Shown: positions 1-8,813, counted from the first letter of the stretch. The stretch is DNA of 64,000 nt from Hyphomonadaceae bacterium (GCA_028285145.1 JANQQC010000011.1:39591-103590), one strand, 5' to 3'. Made by a program: numbers and translations. The notes: generated by a model not told the origin, from the letters alone.

Positions 1-5
1 ACGCC

Positions 6-1283
6 ATGCCTGACACCGCCCCCTCCCCCGATCCGCGCGTCATAACGCTCGGTTGCCGGCTCAACACGTATGAGTCGGAAGTGATGCGCAATCATGCGCG
101 CGCTGCTGGCCTGTGCGATGCGGTGATCGTGAATACATGCGCGGTGACCGGCGAAGCGGTTCGTCAGGCCCGCCAGACCATACGCCGCGCCGCGCGGGAT
201 AACCCCGACACGCCCGTCATCGTCACAGGCTGCGCCGCCCAGATCGATCCCGGCATGTTCGCCGATATGCCAGAAGTCACGCGTGTGATCGGCAATCATG
301 AAAAAATGCAGGCCGAGACATGGGCCCCGGCTGGTTTGCTCGGTGGGCATGAGAAAGTCCGCGTGAACGACATTATGGGCGTGCGCGAAACCGCCGCTCA
401 CCTGATCGATGGCATGGAAGGCCGCGCCCGCGCCTATGTTCAGGTGCAGACCGGGTGCGATCACCGCTGCACCTTTTGCATCATTCCCTATGGCCGCGGA
501 AACTCGCGCTCAGTGCCTGCCGGCGAAGTGGTGGAACAGATCAAACGCCTTGTGGATACCGGCCACCATGAGGTCGTCCTCACCGGCGTCGACCTGACCA
601 GCTGGGGCGGAGACCTTCCCGGCACGCCGCAGCTTGGCAATCTGGTTCAGCGCATCCTGAAACTGGTGCCAGACCTGCCTCAGCTCAGAATCTCTTCCAT
701 CGATGCCATCGAGATCGACGAGGCGTTCTTTGAGGCCGTACCAGAACCACGCCTTGCGCCTTACATGCATCTCTCGCTTCAGCATGGGGACGATCTGATC
801 CTGAAACGTATGAAGCGCCGCCACGGCCGGGAGGAAGCCATCGCGCTAACCTCCCGCCTGCGAGACGCCCGCCCGGACATCGCATTCGGGGCCGACATCA
901 TCGCGGGTTTTCCGACTGAAACCGATGCCCATTTCGAAAACTCGCTCCGTCTCGTTGAAGAAACAGGGCTCGCTTTCCTGCACGCCTTCCCCTATTCGCC
1001 GCGACCCGGAACGCCCGCCGCGCGGATGCCACAAGTGGACAAGACCGTAATCAAGGCCCGCGCAGCCCGTCTTCGCGAAGCAGGTCAGGCCGCGCTGGAG
1101 CGGCATCTTGTGAGTCATGTCGGCGAGGTGCGTGACGCCCTGGTCGAAAAGGGAACAAGCGCTCGGCTTGCAGATTTCACCCCAGTCTCGCTCGAAGGCT
1201 TCACCGATACCGCTGCTGGACGCCCAGTGGCGACCCGGATAGTCCGCCATGACGAGACACGGCTGATTGGGACACCGGCATGA
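6..1283 (+). CDS. mtaB: tRNA t6A37 methylthiotransferase MtaB
   Basis: Radical-SAM enzyme that adds a methylthio group to t6A37, giving ms2t6A in ANN-decoding tRNAs. The 425-residue protein opens with the MTTase domain (GCRLNTYESE near residue 17, the MtaB-like version rather than the MiaB one, then VNTCAV and VTGCAAQ for the auxiliary cluster). The radical-SAM CxxxCxxC is Cys151, Cys155 and Cys158. The length matches the family and the gene is intact, though it begins only 5 bases into the window, so its promoter is not visible. Its stop overlaps the ftsY start by 4 bases (ATGA), so the two are co-translated. TsaD, which makes the t6A substrate, is encoded at 51 kb. Confidence 0.95.
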   Translation: MPDTAPSPDPRVITLGCRLNTYESEVMRNHARAAGLCDAVIVNTCAVTGEAVRQARQTIRRAARDNPDTPVIVTGCAAQIDPGMFADMPEVTRVIGNHEKMQAETWAPAGLLGGHEKVRVNDIMGVRETAAHLIDGMEGRARAYVQVQTGCDHRCTFCIIPYGRGNSRSVPAGEVVEQIKRLVDTGHHEVVLTGVDLTSWGGDLPGTPQLGNLVQRILKLVPDLPQLRISSIDAIEIDEAFFEAVPEPRLAPYMHLSLQHGDDLILKRMKRRHGREEAIALTSRLRDARPDIAFGADIIAGFPTETDAHFENSLRLVEETGLAFLHAFPYSPRPGTPAARMPQVDKTVIKARAARLREAGQAALERHLVSHVGEVRDALVEKGTSARLADFTPVSLEGFTDTAAGRPVATRIVRHDETRLIGTPA

Positions 1284-2758
1284 TCCTCTGGTTCGGGAAA
1301 AAGAAAAAAGAAGAAGAGCTGAAAGCGGCTGGCGCGACGATGGTCGAGCCTGAGCTCTCCGCAGAAGAACTCGCGGCAAAAGAGGCCGCTGAGGCTGAAG
1401 CGGTCCGGCTGGCCGAAGAAGAAGCGGCGCGCAAAGCAGCCGAGCAGGAAGAGATCGACCGCAAGGTCCGCGAAGCGGCCATCGCCTGGGAAGAGCGCCA
1501 GAAACGCGAACGCGCGGAAGCGGAAGCGGAAGCCAAACGGCTCGCCGCCGAAGCTGCTGAAGCCGAACGGCTGGCGGAGGCGGCGCGAGAGAGAGCTGAC
1601 GCTGATGTCGCCGCTGCGGCCGAGGCTGAACGCCTCGCTGAAGAAGCCCGCCGGAAACGTGAAGCGGAAGAAGCCCGGCGCGCTGCGGAAGAAAAAGCGG
1701 CCAAGGAACTCGCCCTGCTGGAAGACCGCCGCCAGGCTGAACGCCAGCGCGCGGAGGCCGAAGCGGCCGCCCTCAAGGCGGAGGAAGACCGGCAAGCCGC
1801 TATTGCGCGTGGGGAGCCGGACCCGCTCGCGGAAACCAAGGATCCCGGCTTCTTCTCAAAGCTGTCGGATGGGCTGTCCAAATCCTCCGGCAAACTCACT
1901 TCGGGGCTGTCAGTCTTCGGCAAGCGCAAGCTCGATGATGACACGCTGGAAGAGCTGGAAGACCTCCTCATCACCTCAGACCTTGGCGCAAAAGTTGCCG
2001 CCAAGGTCACCGCCGGCCTGTCTCGTGACCGGTTCGACAAGGAGATCAGCGAGGATGAAATCCGCGTGGCGCTGGCCCGTGAGATCGAGACCATTATGTC
2101 ACCGCGCGAACAGGTCGTTGATTTCTCAGACGGCCCCCGCCCGCGCGTCGTGCTCTTTGTCGGCGTCAACGGTTCCGGCAAGACAACCACTATCGGCAAG
2201 ATCGCCTCGAAATTGAAAGAGCAGGGCGCAAAGGCCCTCCTCGTTGCGGGCGACACCTTCCGCGCCGCCGCCATCGAACAGCTCGCGGTCTGGGGCGAGC
2301 GCGCCGGAATTCCTGTGCTGGCAAAGGAGCCGGGCGCAGACGCCGCCGGGCTTGTCTACGAAGCTATCGAAAAGGCGCGCGAGGAGGATCTCGATCTGGT
2401 GCTTGTCGACACAGCCGGCCGCCTCCAGAACAAGGCCGAGCTCATGGAGGAGCTGTCAAAAGTCGTCCGTGTCACCCGCAAGCTCGATCCCGATGCCCCC
2501 CACGATGTCATCCTCGTGCTCGACGCGACCGTCGGCCAGAACGCTCTCTCCCAAGTGGAAGCCTTCCGGCACACAGCCGGTGTGACGGGGCTTGTCATGA
2601 CGAAACTCGATGGCACGGCGAAAGGCGGCGTGCTCGTCGCCATCGCTGAGGCGCACGACCTGCCCATTCACTTTGTGGGTGTCGGCGAGAAAGCTGAGGA
2701 CCTTAAACCGTTCAGCGCGGAGGCCTATGCCCGCGCGCTGGTCGGTGTGGAGAGCTAG
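1280..2758 (+). CDS. ftsY: Signal recognition particle receptor FtsY
   Basis: SRP receptor GTPase that docks ribosome-SRP complexes at the inner membrane. Of 492 residues, about the first 190 form a highly charged Ala/Glu/Arg-rich coiled coil (membrane-targeting A region). The NG domain follows: P-loop GVNGSGKTT near residue 295, DTFRAAA near 325, DTAGR near 377 and TKLDGTAKGG near 440. The acidic N-terminus is longer than in many alphaproteobacterial FtsY proteins. The start overlaps the mtaB stop. The stop is tail-to-tail with the next gene, sharing the tetramer CTAG. Long minus-strand frames across this gene are by-products of the Ala/Glu codon bias. Confidence 0.97.
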   Translation: MILWFGKKKKEEELKAAGATMVEPELSAEELAAKEAAEAEAVRLAEEEAARKAAEQEEIDRKVREAAIAWEERQKRERAEAEAEAKRLAAEAAEAERLAEAARERADADVAAAAEAERLAEEARRKREAEEARRAAEEKAAKELALLEDRRQAERQRAEAEAAALKAEEDRQAAIARGEPDPLAETKDPGFFSKLSDGLSKSSGKLTSGLSVFGKRKLDDDTLEELEDLLITSDLGAKVAAKVTAGLSRDRFDKEISEDEIRVALAREIETIMSPREQVVDFSDGPRPRVVLFVGVNGSGKTTTIGKIASKLKEQGAKALLVAGDTFRAAAIEQLAVWGERAGIPVLAKEPGADAAGLVYEAIEKAREEDLDLVLVDTAGRLQNKAELMEELSKVVRVTRKLDPDAPHDVILVLDATVGQNALSQVEAFRHTAGVTGLVMTKLDGTAKGGVLVAIAEAHDLPIHFVGVGEKAEDLKPFSAEAYARALVGVES

Positions 2759-3759
2759 CGCCGCGCGGCGGCCTGCACTGCATCACACAGCGTATCGAGA
2801 CCGGGCCGCGTAGCCGCTGCCTCGCGCAGGCGTTTAGGCGTTGCCGCCGCCGCAAGCGCGGGATTGGTATCGATTTCCCGGCGGATTTCGGTCGCCGCCG
2901 ATAGTGTCGCAAACGCGTCAGCGCGCAGATTCACGATTTCCTCGCTGTTCAGACGCGGACCAAAATCCTCCGCTGCCTGATTATATCGAAGCACCAGTTC
3001 GGCCTTCAGCGACCGCGACGCCCGCTCCGACAACAGTTTGGCGGACCGCAGGCGCAGAGCCCGGCGTGGCAGAAGGAGACGCGCAGCATCATGAAGGGCC
3101 GCGCCTGCCTCAAGAATTCCGCGCAGATCATCGCGAGCCTGGAAAAGCACGTGGCGATTATCTCTCTTGAACAGAAGGCTGGAGACGTTGGGCTTTTCTG
3201 TGTTGGCAATCGCGGTCATCGCCTCGGCATAGCAACGGCTGATGTCGACACCTTCGCGGATAATGCGCTCACCATCAGAGCCCTGAAGCTCGGCAAGACG
3301 ATCGAGCGAGGCATGGCCGGTTCCTTTGAGGGCAGGTTTGCCAGCACCCATCGCTTCGCGCAGACGCCAGATCACTGTTTCAAGATTGTGCCCCTTGGAC
3401 ATGGCGAGAGAGGCCGCAGCCGATGCACCATGCCGGCCGAATGCATTACGCAGCATGCCCTGCTCTTCAAACCATGGCCGCCAGTAATCGTCGCCCACCG
3501 AAAATCCCTGCCACCAGAGTTCCCAGCCGACATAGGACTCATCGTCCTTCTCCCGGAACAGGCGCTCGGCTTCGAGAGCTTGCGCCACGCTGTCTGGCGC
3601 GTAGCAGGCAAGCCCGCCCCGGAAGGAATGCGGCATCAATCCCCGTGTGCGCCAGTTGCGCATACGGAAAGCGGGGATCTCAACGCCACGCTCTGCGAGC
3701 TGAGCATCAAAGCTCTCCTTGGAGATGAGATCGTCGTCGAGAACGCGTGCAAGTGCCAT
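2755..3759 (-). CDS. Hypothetical protein with MerR-like N-terminal helix-turn-helix
   Basis: A 334-residue protein of no family I can name. Residues about 30-68 (RMRNWRTRGLMPHSF, a GG turn, then CYAPDSVAQAL) follow the pattern of a MerR-type winged helix: recognition helix, R-x-G-L-x-P, wing Gly-Gly, then Y-x-x-D-V. The rest is mainly helical, with Trp-rich WELWWQGF near residue 78 and an Ala/Arg-rich C-terminal half. No membrane segment or signal peptide is visible. It is convergent with ftsY, overlapping by 4 bases at the stops, and monocistronic. The DNA-binding assignment is inferred from sequence pattern only. Confidence 0.8.
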   Translation of the reverse strand: MALARVLDDDLISKESFDAQLAERGVEIPAFRMRNWRTRGLMPHSFRGGLACYAPDSVAQALEAERLFREKDDESYVGWELWWQGFSVGDDYWRPWFEEQGMLRNAFGRHGASAAASLAMSKGHNLETVIWRLREAMGAGKPALKGTGHASLDRLAELQGSDGERIIREGVDISRCYAEAMTAIANTEKPNVSSLLFKRDNRHVLFQARDDLRGILEAGAALHDAARLLLPRRALRLRSAKLLSERASRSLKAELVLRYNQAAEDFGPRLNSEEIVNLRADAFATLSAATEIRREIDTNPALAAAATPKRLREAAATRPGLDTLCDAVQAAARR

Positions 3760-3890
3760 GCACCGGTTATCGCGCCTCGCCGTTAAAACAACGCGACCAA
3801 ATCGGCGTAAATTCTTACCCGCCGGATCGAATTCAGTAACGATATCTGTTCTGGCCGAACGCTGGGTCAGCCTGCCATAAGCGCTGGTCT

Positions 3891-4751
3891 ATGCCTGCCA
3901 CACTCCTCCCCGTTGCCCTTGGCCTGTTCTCGGCCATCACAGTTGCCATCGCCAATGTCGCGGTCAAACGCGGCGGCGATGTTCTGACCGCTCGCATGGT
4001 CCTGTCAGTCGTCATGGCCATCAGTGTACTGCCTTTTGCCTTCATCGTACCCCCTCCCCCGGTGGATTTATGGCCCGCTGTGCTCGGGGCGGTTATGGTT
4101 CACTGGTTTTATCAAACCTGCCTGATCCGCTCGCTGCACCGAGGAGACCTTTCGCTCGTCTTCCCGGTCATGCGTGGTCTCGCGCCTTTGTTTACAGCCA
4201 TTCTTGCTTTCATCGCCCTGCGCGAGACCCTCTCCCCTATCGCGATAGGGGGGCTTGTCATGGCGAGCGTCGCCCTGATCGTTTTCGCCTTGCCAACAGA
4301 TTCGGCGCTCGACCGGCGACGGTTGGACCGCGCCGCCCTTGGCTGGGCTGTCGGAACAGCGCTCGGGATTGCGGCTTATGCCGTGGTCGATGCGGAAGTC
4401 GCGCGCGACATGCCGGTGACGGCGACTTTCATCGTCTGGCTTTTCCTACTCGACTGGATCGGCATCACCGTTGTGACACTGTGGACCCGGCGCGGCGCGG
4501 TGCTCGCCCGGGTCCGACCGCAATTGAAAGCCGGGATCTGGGGTGGCCTCGCCGGCACGCTTTCCTATGGCGCGATCATCTATGCCTATACGCTGACCGA
4601 CACGACCGCCCTCGTGACCGCGATCCGGGAAACCTCGGTTGTGTTCGCGGCCCTGCTCGGCTGGGTGTTCCTGAAAGAGGGATTCGGGGCTCGGCGGACG
4701 TTCGCCGCCCTTGCGCTCGCCAGCGGACTTGTCCTCATGCAGCTTGGCTAG
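3891..4751 (+). CDS. DMT-family (EamA-type) transporter
   Basis: Inner-membrane permease of the drug/metabolite transporter superfamily. The 286 residues form two EamA repeats (about 1-140 and 148-286), each with about five hydrophobic helices. The family-typical end of the second repeat is present (TALVTAIRETSVVFAALLGW followed by FLKE and a final GLVLMQLG helix). The substrate cannot be read from sequence; relatives export amino acids, metabolites or drugs. There is no strong ribosome-binding site before the ATG. It lies 76 bases upstream of the yciB-like gene on the same strand. Confidence 0.9.
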   Translation: MPATLLPVALGLFSAITVAIANVAVKRGGDVLTARMVLSVVMAISVLPFAFIVPPPPVDLWPAVLGAVMVHWFYQTCLIRSLHRGDLSLVFPVMRGLAPLFTAILAFIALRETLSPIAIGGLVMASVALIVFALPTDSALDRRRLDRAALGWAVGTALGIAAYAVVDAEVARDMPVTATFIVWLFLLDWIGITVVTLWTRRGAVLARVRPQLKAGIWGGLAGTLSYGAIIYAYTLTDTTALVTAIRETSVVFAALLGWVFLKEGFGARRTFAALALASGLVLMQLG

Positions 4752-4827
4752 CCTGCTGGCCGGACGGGCCGGATCATGGCAGAGAGAGTCACTGATCCAA
4801 CAGGGACGCCTCGGCGTATTCTATTCT

Positions 4828-5475
4828 ATGACAGATACGAAATCAGGTGCGGCCACAGCCGCTGACAAGGCTGGCAGCCTCTGGGGCGAACTCGGGCCAG
4901 CCATCGCCTTTGTGGTGATTTATAACGCGATGCTGCGCCTGCCTGCTGGCGATGGTCTCTTCACGAGAGACACCGCGCTCTATTGGGCGACCGGCGTACT
5001 CATGGTTGCTACGGGTGCCGTGATTGTCCTGAAGCTGTTGCGGGGCGAGAAAGTCCCGCCCTTCCTGCTGATTTCCTCCGCCGTCATCGGAGCCTTCGGG
5101 GCCATCGGCATTATCTGGCAGTCCAAGACATTTCTCTTCGTGAAGCCGACCATCGTGAACCTGCTCTATGCCGGCGTTATCTTTGGCGGTCTCGCCGTTG
5201 GCCGGAACATCTGGAAGATGCTGTTCCGGTCTGTCTTCAGCCTGCCGGACTTCGCATGGAAGACGCTCGCCATACGCTGGGGGCTGTTCTTCATCGGAAT
5301 GGCACTCTGGAATGAATTCCTGTGGCGCAATTTCTCCGAAGCAACCTGGGCCAACTGGAAACTCGGCAACTTCGTGATCGTGCTCGCCTTCGGCCTGCTC
5401 AACACGCCGTATACGTTGAAACACCTTCAGAACGCTGAAGACGAGCCTGCAGACAAGCCGGCTCCCGCCGAATAG
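4828..5475 (+). CDS. yciB: Septation protein A / inner membrane-spanning YciB family
   Basis: Polytopic inner-membrane protein of the YciB/IspZ (intracellular septation A) family, implicated in cell envelope and division functions in related bacteria. The 215 residues have about five membrane segments and the family blocks KPTIVNLLYAG, LPDFAWKTLAIRWGLFF and LWNEFLWRNFS. The start is placed at the ATG at 4828 because an upstream in-frame ATG at 4711 lies inside the DMT gene and the extra residues are not membrane-like. The gene follows ftsY closely, as it does in many alphaproteobacteria. Confidence 0.9.
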   Translation: MTDTKSGAATAADKAGSLWGELGPAIAFVVIYNAMLRLPAGDGLFTRDTALYWATGVLMVATGAVIVLKLLRGEKVPPFLLISSAVIGAFGAIGIIWQSKTFLFVKPTIVNLLYAGVIFGGLAVGRNIWKMLFRSVFSLPDFAWKTLAIRWGLFFIGMALWNEFLWRNFSEATWANWKLGNFVIVLAFGLLNTPYTLKHLQNAEDEPADKPAPAE

Positions 5476-5478
5476 GCC

Positions 5479-6015
5479 TCAGCGCGTCAGCACATCTGTT
5501 CCCGGCGGATTGCCGAAGGGCACAATCGTGTCCTGTAGCCGGGTCTCCGCATAATGGGTCAGTGCCCAGACTACGGTCGGGAAAGCCAGCTCCCGCCATG
5601 GAATGTCTTTCCAGTGATAAAGCCCGACCTCTTCGCTTTCTGGCCCGGCTGAAATGTCGGACAAAAGCCGCGCCCGGAACATGACCTGCACCTGTCCGAT
5701 ACGCGGGACGGAATACACCGCGAGCAGATTGTCGATCTCTATTTTCGCATTGGCCTCTTCCACGGCCTCGCGGGCGGCGGCTTCCTCGACCGACTCTCCG
5801 AGTTCCATAAAACCAGCCGGAAGCGTCCAGAATCCCATGCGTGGCTCAATCGCCCGCTTGCACAAAAGGATCTTCTCATCCCGGACGACAACGGCCCCGG
5901 CGACGATTTTCGGGTTCTGATAATCTACGAAATCGCAATGACGGCAGACCTGCCGTTCACGATCATCCCCGGCGGGAATACGTTTATCAAAAGTCGGCTC
6001 AAGGTTGTTTGTCAT
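5479..6015 (-). CDS. NUDIX hydrolase with N-terminal Cys-x-x-Cys
   Basis: Nucleoside-diphosphate-linked-moiety hydrolase of unknown substrate. The 178 residues start with CRHCDFVDYQNPK (residues 24-36), resembling the short zinc-ribbon lead-in of NudC-like NUDIX proteins but with only one Cys pair. The NUDIX box spans residues 68-90: Gly68, Glu74, Arg82-Glu83 and Glu86-Glu87. The last Gly-hydrophobic of the box is replaced by Asn-Ala, so the loop is slightly divergent but the metal-binding glutamates are present. The gene is convergent with yciB (3-base gap) and divergent from the MarR gene. Confidence 0.9.
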   Translation of the reverse strand: MTNNLEPTFDKRIPAGDDRERQVCRHCDFVDYQNPKIVAGAVVVRDEKILLCKRAIEPRMGFWTLPAGFMELGESVEEAAAREAVEEANAKIEIDNLLAVYSVPRIGQVQVMFRARLLSDISAGPESEEVGLYHWKDIPWRELAFPTVVWALTHYAETRLQDTIVPFGNPPGTDVLTR

Positions 6016-6132
6016 GTAAACTTCAATCTATCGAGGTATTGAGGACTTAAGGTAATCCGCATACGTCGGTATAGGGTGTACGGGTGCTTTAGCGACTTAG
6101 AGCGGGCACCGATGGATGGGAAGGGCTTCAAA

Positions 6133-6723
6133 ATGGCCACAGCAACAAAGACCAGCGATTTCTCTCTACACGAATCGCCAAGCCACCTGCTGCATCGCGC
6201 ACAGCAGTTCGCAGCCGGACAATCAGCCAGCGCGCTGTCCGCAGCCGGCATCACACTGCGCCAGTTCTCGGTTCTGGCGGCAGTGTCCTCTCAGGAAGGC
6301 GCGAGCCAGAGCAATCTGGTCGATGAGACCGGGATCGACCGGTCGACACTCGCAGACATGGTCTCGCGCATGGAAGGCGCTGGCCTGATCCGCCGGACGG
6401 CGTCCAAGGAAGATGCTCGGGCAAAAGCGGTCTTCCTCACAGCCAAGGGCCGCAAGGCGCTCGCCAATGCAGCTCCGGCTGTTCAGGAGGCCGACGAGCA
6501 ATTGCTCGCCGCCCTGCCAAAGAGCCGCCGGTCCGCGCTGCTCTCGATCCTCTCGGCTCTGTCAAATGCGCCCGAGCCTGCAGTTGCGAAAGTTGAGGCC
6601 CCAGAGCCAAAGCCAGCCAAGCCGGCGAAGAAGACCAAGGGGAAAGCAAAGCCTGCCAAGGCTTCGAAAGCCAAGAAGAAGGGCAAGCCGAAAAAGGCTG
6701 CCAAGAAGTCGAAGAAAAGCTAG
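6133..6723 (+). CDS. MarR-family regulator with lysine-rich histone-H1-like tail
   Basis: Winged-helix transcription regulator. From the chosen ATG (6133, with GGGAAGG upstream) it is 196 residues long. Residues about 25-140 form a MarR domain (LRQFSVLAAVSSQEGASQSNL, then the STLADMVSRMEGAGLIRR recognition helix and a wing with DARAKAVFLT). After about residue 145 comes a Pro/Ala/Lys tail with repeated KPAK, KAKPAK and KKGKPKKAAKK units, like the C-terminal domain of histone H1 or AlgP. MarR proteins normally end near residue 150, so the tail is an addition, probably for non-specific DNA compaction or longer residence. The stop overlaps that of ccmG through a shared CTAG. Confidence 0.9.
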   Translation: MATATKTSDFSLHESPSHLLHRAQQFAAGQSASALSAAGITLRQFSVLAAVSSQEGASQSNLVDETGIDRSTLADMVSRMEGAGLIRRTASKEDARAKAVFLTAKGRKALANAAPAVQEADEQLLAALPKSRRSALLSILSALSNAPEPAVAKVEAPEPKPAKPAKKTKGKAKPAKASKAKKKGKPKKAAKKSKKS

Positions 6724-7247
6724 CGCGCCTCGCTGGCGTTCAACGCCGCGAGAACATCACGTGCCGAGTCCGGGGTCAGTTGCCCCCGGACATGCAGGCG
6801 GATGGATCCATCCGGCCCGACAACGAAGGTTTCCGGCACGCCGGTCAGCCCGAAATCGAGCCCGCCCTGCCCGTCCGGGTCCATTCCGATGTCCGCAAAC
6901 GGATTGCCGAGACGCACAAGGAAGTCTTCGCCGTTTTCCGGCGTGTCCTTGTAGAGTATGCCGTGCACCCGCCCCGGAGCGTCCTCGGACATCTCTGTCA
7001 GGATCGGATGCTCAGCTTCACAGGGCGCGCACCAGCTCGCAAAAAGATTGACGATGACCGCTTCCCCGCCCGGCGGCGGCGCGAAGCTGATTTCCCCTGC
7101 CCCGTCCAGTTTCGGGAAGGCACGGTCAGGAGCCATACGCTCAATCCGTTCAAAACCCGACCGCTCAGGGTCGAACAACTGGACCCCGGCGAGGACGGCA
7201 AGGCCTGCAAGCGCGGCCAGCGGCGCGGCATAAATCAACGCCTTCAT
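6720..7247 (-). CDS. ccmG: Thiol:disulfide interchange protein CcmG (DsbE)
   Basis: Membrane-anchored periplasmic thioredoxin that keeps the CXXCH haem-attachment site of apocytochrome c reduced in system I maturation. The 175 residues carry an N-terminal anchor (about 5-22) and a thioredoxin fold with the active site WCAPC (Cys73, Cys76). The cis-proline region is GVPETFVV. The start overlaps the ccmD stop by 4 bases. This is the last gene of the ccmABCDG transcript. Confidence 0.95.
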   Translation of the reverse strand: MKALIYAAPLAALAGLAVLAGVQLFDPERSGFERIERMAPDRAFPKLDGAGEISFAPPPGGEAVIVNLFASWCAPCEAEHPILTEMSEDAPGRVHGILYKDTPENGEDFLVRLGNPFADIGMDPDGQGGLDFGLTGVPETFVVGPDGSIRLHVRGQLTPDSARDVLAALNASEAR

Positions 7248-7396
7248 GTGTCCGGCTCCGTTTCAAGCGCAGCAAGTTTCGCTTTCGCGCGCGACGCTCT
7301 TGCAAACGTCGCTGCGATCAACCCGCCAAGGACAAGCGCGGAAAAGGCATAAGCGGCCCAAATAAACGGACCGGTATGATCAAACTCCGGAATCAT
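7244..7396 (-). CDS. ccmD: Haem exporter subunit CcmD
   Basis: A 50-residue single-span membrane protein that helps release holo-CcmE from the CcmABC complex. It starts MIPEFDHTGPFIWAAYAF, continues with one hydrophobic helix (about 12-32) and ends in a charged tail rich in Arg, Lys and Glu, the standard CcmD layout. The ATG at 7396 overlaps the ccmC stop (ATGA), and its own stop overlaps the ccmG start. A much longer in-frame reading extends upstream, but that part is antisense-like sequence inside ccmC and is excluded. Confidence 0.92.
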   Translation of the reverse strand: MIPEFDHTGPFIWAAYAFSALVLGGLIAATFARASRAKAKLAALETEPDT

Positions 7397-8127
7397 GCGC
7401 CGGCCATTCGCCGCATCATTAGCGCATCGGCCCGGCGCAGGCGCACTTCCGCCCGCATCGCCACCAGAACCAGCGCCGCGAAGAGGAGTGTATGGCCAAG
7501 CGCGCCAAGCAGCAGCGGGGTCAGGAACTCTGGGGCCATTGCCGGGCCGTCGAGACGCAACACGCTCGCATCCTGATGCAGGCTCGCCCAGATATCGACA
7601 GAGAATTTGATGATCGGGACATTGATCGCGCCGACCATGGCGAGGATCGCACCGGCGCGCGCCGCCTTCTGCCGCGTATCCATCGCCGCTCGAAGGGCGA
7701 TGTAGCCGACATAGATAAAAAACATCACCAGCACCGACACCATGCGGGCATCGTCCCACTGAAACCAGGTGCCCCAGGTCGGCTTGCCCCACACCGCCCC
7801 TGTCATGAGGCAGATCGCCGTGTAGCCGGCCCCGAACACCGCCATGGATTTGGCCGCCACATCCGCGATCTCATGGCGCCAGACAAACCAGACAAGACTC
7901 GCCACCGCCATGCCCATATAGCCGCCCATGGAGAGCCAAGCTGCCGGCACATGCACGATCATGATGCGCGCACTATCGCCCTGGTAGGCCTCCGGCGGCA
8001 GAACATAGAGCCCCTGCCAGATACTGTAGGTGATCAGGATGGCCGCGCCCGCGCCAAGCCAGGGCAGCAGCGCATTTGAGAACGCCATGAAACGGTGCGG
8101 GTTCGCAAAGGCGGAGAGGATGGCCAT
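7393..8127 (-). CDS. ccmC: Haem-handling membrane protein CcmC
   Basis: Inner-membrane protein that loads haem onto CcmE. The start at 8127 (MAILSAFANPHRF) gives 244 residues with about six membrane helices. The tryptophan-rich WWD haem motif lies at residues 113-125 (WGKPTWGTWFQWD), and a conserved axial-ligand-type His sits at position 59 (IVHVP). An upstream in-frame ATG would add 84 residues that overlap ccmB in another frame and are rejected. It sits 20 bases after ccmB in the operon. Confidence 0.95.
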   Translation of the reverse strand: MAILSAFANPHRFMAFSNALLPWLGAGAAILITYSIWQGLYVLPPEAYQGDSARIMIVHVPAAWLSMGGYMGMAVASLVWFVWRHEIADVAAKSMAVFGAGYTAICLMTGAVWGKPTWGTWFQWDDARMVSVLVMFFIYVGYIALRAAMDTRQKAARAGAILAMVGAINVPIIKFSVDIWASLHQDASVLRLDGPAMAPEFLTPLLLGALGHTLLFAALVLVAMRAEVRLRRADALMMRRMAGA

Positions 8128-8147
8128 AACTGTCTTCTGCCCTGTCC

Positions 8148-8813
8148 TCAGTCTGTCGCCAAGCGCAAGGCGGCAGCAATGCCGAACGGGGCCACGGCCA
8201 TGGAAAACAATGTCGCTGCCGACAGGAAGAGAGTCTCGATCAGGGGCATGGGCACCTCTGCTTGCAGGCTCATAGCGCCAAATATGGCGGTCGGAACATA
8301 GAATGGAAGCGCAATCAGCGCGATCAAGAGGCCGCCGCGCCGCACCGTGGCCGAAAGCGCCGCCCCGAATGCTCCCCAAAGGAAGAAGGCGAGACCGCCA
8401 ATTCCGTAGGCCAGCATGGCTGGCGGCAGCCGGTCTGGCTCCATCTGCAACATCAATCCCAGCAATGGAGACAACAGAGCGAGCGGCAGACCGGAGACCA
8501 GCCAGTGCGCAGCAACCTTGGCCGCAGCAATCGCTGACATCGGTACATCGGCCTGCACCCAGAGATCGAGAGCCCCGTCTTCAAGATCGGCCTGAAACAG
8601 GCGCTCCATCGTCACAAGCGACGCCAAAGCAAGCGCGACCCATAGCACACCGCCCCCAATCGCCGCGAGTTGGTCTGAATCCGACCCCACCGCAAAGGGC
8701 ACGAGCATCGCCGCACCAGCAAAGAAACTCGCCGGCAGGAGCACGCCTGCCCCGCCCGCCCAGGCTTCGCGAAAAGCCTGTGCAAAGGCCGCGCGGATCG
8801 GAGCCGGGCTCAC
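8148..8813 (-). CDS. ccmB: Haem exporter permease CcmB
   Basis: Permease subunit of the CcmAB ABC unit in system I cytochrome c biogenesis. The 221 residues have six predicted membrane helices and the family-typical FQADLEDGALDLW segment near residue 74. It starts with GTG, whose bases overlap the ccmA stop (GTGA), so it is translationally coupled to the ATPase. Confidence 0.94.
   Translation of the reverse strand: MSPAPIRAAFAQAFREAWAGGAGVLLPASFFAGAAMLVPFAVGSDSDQLAAIGGGVLWVALALASLVTMERLFQADLEDGALDLWVQADVPMSAIAAAKVAAHWLVSGLPLALLSPLLGLMLQMEPDRLPPAMLAYGIGGLAFFLWGAFGAALSATVRRGGLLIALIALPFYVPTAIFGAMSLQAEVPMPLIETLFLSAATLFSMAVAPFGIAAALRLATD

Noticed and set aside
1201..2274. Minus-strand 357-codon frame over ftsY, rich in Ser, Ala and Arg
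   Set aside because: Mirror of the Glu/Ala-rich FtsY coiled coil; no motif, and ftsY is unmistakable.
6023..6042. TCAAT/ATTGA inverted repeat between NUDIX and MarR genes as a MarR operator
   Set aside because: Only 5-base arms at 10-base spacing; too weak to call.
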